From: Edaphochlamys debaryana
Lineage: Eukaryota; Chlorophyta; Chlorophyceae; Chlamydomonadales
Assembly: GCA_016858145.1 (NCBI GenBank)
Contig: JAEHOE010000055.1
Location: forward strand, 124,001-188,000
Length of the DNA stretch: 64,000 bases
Direction: 5' to 3'
The notes beneath the pieces were generated by a model. The model was not told the DNA's origin, searched no databases, and saw nothing but the letters and a program-made list of their open reading frames with translations. Shown here one piece after another: positions 60,101 through 64,000 of this stretch (position 1 is its first letter; every line of letters starts with the position of its first letter). A program made the translations under genes and the position numbers.

Positions 60101-61149
60101 CCATGGACATGTCGCCCATGCCCGCGCTGCCCCGCCTCCGCCTCTCGATGAACGGAGCCTCCCCGGCCTACGCGCCGCCGGCCTCGCTCCCGCGCATTCG
60201 CATGTCCCTCACCGACTTCGGAATGGCACATGGCGTGGCCTCGCCACCGCAGCAGGCCCCCACGGCGGCGGCGGCGGAAGCGCACGCGGCGTCTCCCATG
60301 GTAATCGCCGCGACGCCCGAGCCCGTCACGCCGGTTGGGGCGGGGCTCCAAGGCGCGGAGAGGCGGGAGCAGGGTGAGGCGTACGACCCAGACGACCCGC
60401 GTAACTACCAGGTGAGCGGGCACGCGCAGCTTGTTATGGTTTGGGTCCAGTGGGGCCTAGTGGGCTTACCACCTCGCTAGAAGCGGGGGCAGCGCTTGGA
60501 TACCCGCCAACGGACCCAGATGTGTTGTTCCGCTTCACGCTGGTTGCGTTCTAAACGCGTGTGCACCCCCGCTGCCGCCACCTTCCAGGACTCGCACCGC
60601 GAGGTCAAGCCGGCCGACGCTGACACCTTCTTCTCCTCGCCCTTCTTCGATCGGGGCATGCTGGACGAGGCTCTGGACGAGGACAACGGCAGCGAGGCCG
60701 GCTTCTCACCGTCCTGGGCCGATGCCGCCCGCCAGGAGACCGCCGTGGAGCTCTTCGGCAGCCCTGCTGACGCCGCCGCCGACCGTGGCCCCGGACCTGC
60801 GTCCGGCTCGTGTTCGGACTTCGGCTCGCCAAGCGGCGAGGACACGGAGAGCAAGGTTGTGGAGGTGCTGGGCACAAAGGGCGCCGTCAAGGGCGGCCCG
60901 TTTGACGGAGGCGACAAGGACCGGCCGATCGAGCTCCTGTCTGACAGCGATGAGGACACGGCCGAGGTGGTGATGGTCGTCAGCCCCTCGCGGCTTGCCT
61001 CGGGCGTGCCAGCGGGAACGGCCGCGGCCAAGGCCTCGCCGAAGTCCAGGGCCGCTGGGGCGGATCAGGCGGCGGCTGCAGCGCTCTCGCCGGCGAGGCG
61101 CCTGAGTGCAAAGCTGCTGGCGGGTTTGCGCCGGGCCACGGCGCGTTAA
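57105..61149 (+). CDS. RING-finger (C3HC4) protein with SUMO-interacting-type motif (1005 aa, 10 exons)
   Basis: Exons: 57105-57162, 57243-57330, 57417-57474, 57592-57615, 57727-57769, 57870-57953, 58071-58263, 58355-59901, 60050-60411, 60589-61149. The RING covers residues 75-112 with ligands C75, C78, C90, H92, C95, C98, C109 and C112, spread over three exons including a 24-base microexon. It should act as an E3 ubiquitin ligase. The following 800 residues are Ser/Ala/Pro/Arg-rich and probably disordered. Near the C-terminus lies RPIELLSDSDEDTAEVVMVV (about 931-950): a hydrophobic core followed by Ser/Asp/Glu, as in SUMO-interacting motifs. RING plus such a motif suggests a SUMO-targeted ubiquitin ligase. 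Intron 2 needs a GC donor (GAG|GCAAGT); that join and exon 3 are the least certain part. No membrane segment is seen. Confidence 0.82.
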
Positions 61150-63340
61150 GCAGCAGCCGCGCAGTCTCAATGAAGCGTTGATGGTGGTCTGCCCTTGGGG
61201 GCACGCCCAGTTTTGCGTGATGCACGAGTCTGCGCCGGGCCTCCGCCGTGCAGTGTGCTCGGCGGTAGGTCGGTGGTAGCGGGCAGGGGGCGCATCGCTT
61301 GCGCTCCTGCCCTCAAGCTTGGCCCTTGCGTGCTGTGTCACGTAACCGTGTGGGAACCGACTTGTTTTAATTCATTCCAGACTCCATTTCGTAGTGCCAG
61401 CACGCTAGCGCGTGGCGGCTGTACCCTTCAAACGGGTCTCAAGAAGGCCCGGAACGATGCAGCGGCAGTCCCTGAGCCGGCTGCCGCTTGTCAGGGATAT
61501 CCACTTGGGCGGTTATCCCTAACGAGGAAATTGCAGACGCACGGAAGGCAGAGGCGCGAAAGCAAGACACCTGCTTCGAGCAACCTTCTCAGAGCATATG
61601 CAAGGGAAACATAAGGAGTGAGAGAGCAGAGTGAGGTGTGAGATGCTACGAGGGTGTACATACGATAGCCGTGGTCCCAGGCGGGGTTTGGCGGATGGGC
61701 TACGGATAATCGGAGCTGACCTAAACATGTCGTAGGAATTACTTGAAGCTTTGAGGGATTGCACGGAGCGGACGGCTCCTTGCGTCTTTGCTGCATGACA
61801 TGTGGCCTTGCAGACGGTATGGTGGCGTGGTGTGGTGGTGGGTTCATGTGTGCGTTCTTGTCGGCCGCGCAGGAGGCTAGCTATTGCAGCATCCGTGCGG
61901 AGGTTACAGTACTGCGCGGAGTCGACTGCCAACGCCGCTTAGGGGTGCGATAGCTTGCTGCGTCTACACATCTGGGATGCCTGGGTATGGTTGGGTATTC
62001 CTATGGAGAGGGACGTAGCTCAGACTGTAGAAGTGGACCGCGGAGTCTGCGTTGTCGGCGGAGGCCGGGATAGGGCATCTGTGTCCTTGCGACATGAGAA
62101 GCGAGCAGGACAGCGCTTGCAGTATCAGTACTAGACACCGTTTTGGGATTCCTGTGTGGGAGAAGTGGCGTCGCCTGTTTCGTGAAAGCGTGGTGGTGTG
62201 GAAACCTTTTGCGGATATCGCCTAGATTTTGCCGCGTTGTGATGTTAAAGCTATGGTTTGCGTTTGTCCACTTCGTGTTCGAGCTTGCGGCCTTCGTATC
62301 GCCGTGTGACCTGCAGCTTTATGGCAGGTGATGATGTGGGGCTGAGATGTTGATCCCCTTTACAAGCAACTGCAGGAACGATGGGTTAGTGGGACTGCGG
62401 AGGTGAACCGCAATGGGGCAGCGGTCCTCGCTGATGCCCAGGTTGGCAGCACTCGTATACCTTGCCCATGCACAACGCCCTGCTGTGCTAGCTGGGCTGC
62501 ATGGAGGGGGATTCTTCAGGGGTGCCACCGCGACGTTGGCGTTAGATGGTGTAATGACACAATGCGGATGAGCACAAATTCGGTTTGCACGGGGATACAC
62601 GGTAGCGTCCGCCGCCCGTGGACACGGGCGGGGAGCACGAGAGTCCTCGGTACTTTCGCCGGAGTTCCGGTCAAGTCAGTGCTTGCTGGCGGCGCTGGGA
62701 CCACAGCTCTTGGGCAGCAGCCCTGTAAGCGACGGGGCTGTTGTGGAAGGCGGAGCCGGATGCATGCAGCCAAGGTACTAGCATATCCGGTCCCCCGCAG
62801 GGCAACTGGGCATCTGCTCGCCTTCCTCACCCTTGCAGCCCACCCTTGCCGAACCCCCCTCGCCTCCATGTGCTTCCAGGGGTTAAAAGCGAAGCGCAAT
62901 GCAGCTCAGGTTTCACGGCGTTGTGAAGGGGGGCGCGAATGTGGGGAGTGGCCACTGCGCCGAGGCCGTCAGGCATCAGAGAGGGGGGCGGGGAGCGTCG
63001 GGGCTGGCCGGGGAAGAATGGTCGCACCGGTGCGAACGTCTCTTTGAACCCCAAGCTGCGAGGCTGGTGTACGTTTGCTTGTGCGCTGCGGGCGCGACTC
63101 CGCGATGCTGGAAAGAGCGCTCGGGGACGTCGGGGTCATTTCTGGATCGAGGGGCGAATTCAAACTTTGACAAAACTTTTGCCTTCGCCGTCCCTTGCTT
63201 GCTATATCCGCCCGCAAAACTGCACTAAGGGAGCATGTCTCATTGCGCTGCGGACCGGTAGTGACCGCAGCGCGCGAAGGCGTTAACTCAGACAAACATC
63301 CGCGACCTTCCACTGCGGGCAGGCACGCTAGCCCTCCAAG
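61150..63340. other. Intergenic region
   Basis: About 2.2 kb of lower-GC DNA holds the 3' UTR of the RING gene and the promoter of the next gene. A small inverted repeat (AGGGATA and TATCCCT) is at 61493-61521. Frames of up to 230 codons lack codon bias or family signal. A partly tRNA-like D-arm at 62009-62030 has no matching T-arm. I see no supported gene. Confidence 0.55.
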
Positions 63341-64000
63341 ATGGTGCTTGGCTTTGGCAAGGGACCCGAGAGGTTCCTCGAAGCAAAGGAGCAGACGCCC
63401 GGTCCGGGCGCATACGACCCCAAGGACATTGACACGAAGGTGCCCATCAAGAGCGCATTCTTGACCGGGGAGCGCTTCAACTCGCAGGAGCTTGAAGGTA
63501 GGGTTGCGCACGCAGGCCACTCTCGGGCTTCTTGGGCAGGTCGGAAGCTGATGCGCCAATGCCCGCAGCTGGCGAGGCGCGTCCGGAGCTGTCGCCACCC
63601 CGCGAGCGTAAGCCTGCGGCTCAGGCTCCACCTCAGGACCGGAAGTTCTCGTGGGCGACACAGCGTATTCATGAGTTGACGAAGGAGCTGGAGGCGGCCC
63701 AGAAGCGCGTCAAGGTGGGCAGCTGGGGGCTTGCAAGCCAGCTGCAGCAGCGCTGTACAACCACGCCGTCCTATACGGGCTACGTGCACCGTGCCTATGA
63801 GCAGATGGGTCTTCGCCTGATTGAAGCGCTTCATCACCCTCGGCTCACCTGCAGGACCTTGACAAGGCCCTAAAGGAATGCCAGCAGAAGCTGGACAAGT
63901 CGGAGAAGGACCTCAAGTCTACGCAGGAGCAGAAGGCGGAGCTGCAGGTGCGGTGCCGCGTTACTGTGCAAGGCAAGGAGCCTTGAGGGTCACGTCCCCG
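63341..64000 (+). CDS. STPGR-motif coiled-coil protein, cut by the window end (5' part)
   Basis: Exons 63341-63497, 63569-63714 and 63855-63947 are visible; a GT donor at 63948 leads out of the window. The N-terminus carries a SHIPPO/STPGR-type motif (TPGPGAYDPK, about residues 25-34), typical of axonemal microtubule-inner or microtubule-associated proteins. From about residue 70 the sequence becomes a charged coiled coil (RIHELTKELEAAQKRVK, then DLDKALKECQQKLDKSEKD). The same order is found in HMMR-like and several ciliary proteins. The exon 2 acceptor was chosen because it is the one that keeps the downstream frame with the exon 1 donor, although its pyrimidine tract is weak. The remaining length and identity cannot be judged. 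Confidence 0.75.

Noticed and set aside
62005..62070. Sequence starting like a tRNA (GTAGCTCAGACTGTAG)
   Set aside because: The T-arm and acceptor pairing are missing.

Overview
The window is nuclear DNA from a green alga, most likely a chlamydomonadalean (Chlamydomonas/volvocine) species. The evidence is high GC content, genes broken into many small exons with short to medium introns, strong GC3 bias in the exons, possible TGTAA polyadenylation signals, and the gene set: a flagellar transport subunit (IFT25), mitochondrial complex I 24 kDa subunit, a chloroplast Rieske oxygenase, a starch-binding CBM20 protein and a thylakoid rhodanese-like protein. The species cannot be named from the sequence.

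Layout. 1-1650: two minisatellites (31-bp and 24-bp units). 1921-2226 (+): small hypothetical protein. 3379-6967 (-): Nudix hydrolase with receiver-like and zinc-ribbon regions. 8765-15702 (-): papain-family cysteine protease with granulin domain and acidic tail. 15929-18178 (+): single-pass membrane protein, divergent from the protease. 19976-23790 (-): CBM20 starch-binding protein with a C-terminal membrane helix. 25154-31662 (+): PAO/PTC52-type Rieske oxygenase. 33513-37322 (+): secreted SGNH/PC-esterase-like protein. 39146-42546 (+): GSRPAS-repeat protein. 43447-45688 (+): complex I 24 kDa subunit. 46421-47868 (+): IFT25. 49293-55811 (-): TROL/CAS-like thylakoid rhodanese protein, 5' exon unresolved. 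57105-61149 (+): RING-finger protein with a SUMO-interacting-type motif. 63341-end (+): STPGR/coiled-coil protein cut by the window edge.

I built the gene models by hand from splice sites, reading-frame phase and protein-family continuity. Complete models sum to whole codons. The genes are not an operon. The only shared theme is that several products are chloroplast (CBM20, Rieske, rhodanese) or ciliary (IFT25, perhaps the last gene).

The most unusual signal is in the introns. In the left half, introns of four genes carry a recurring element (G-rich tract, GTGTG run, TTTTG, then the palindrome CCGACGCGTCGG). It lies in sense orientation just after donors and in reverse complement just before acceptors. 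In three of these genes, introns also hold 'echo' copies of the adjacent exon end together with its splice site. About 7 of 100 modelled introns use GC-AG instead of GT-AG splice sites. A 178-nt near-perfect hairpin lies in an intron of the GSRPAS gene.
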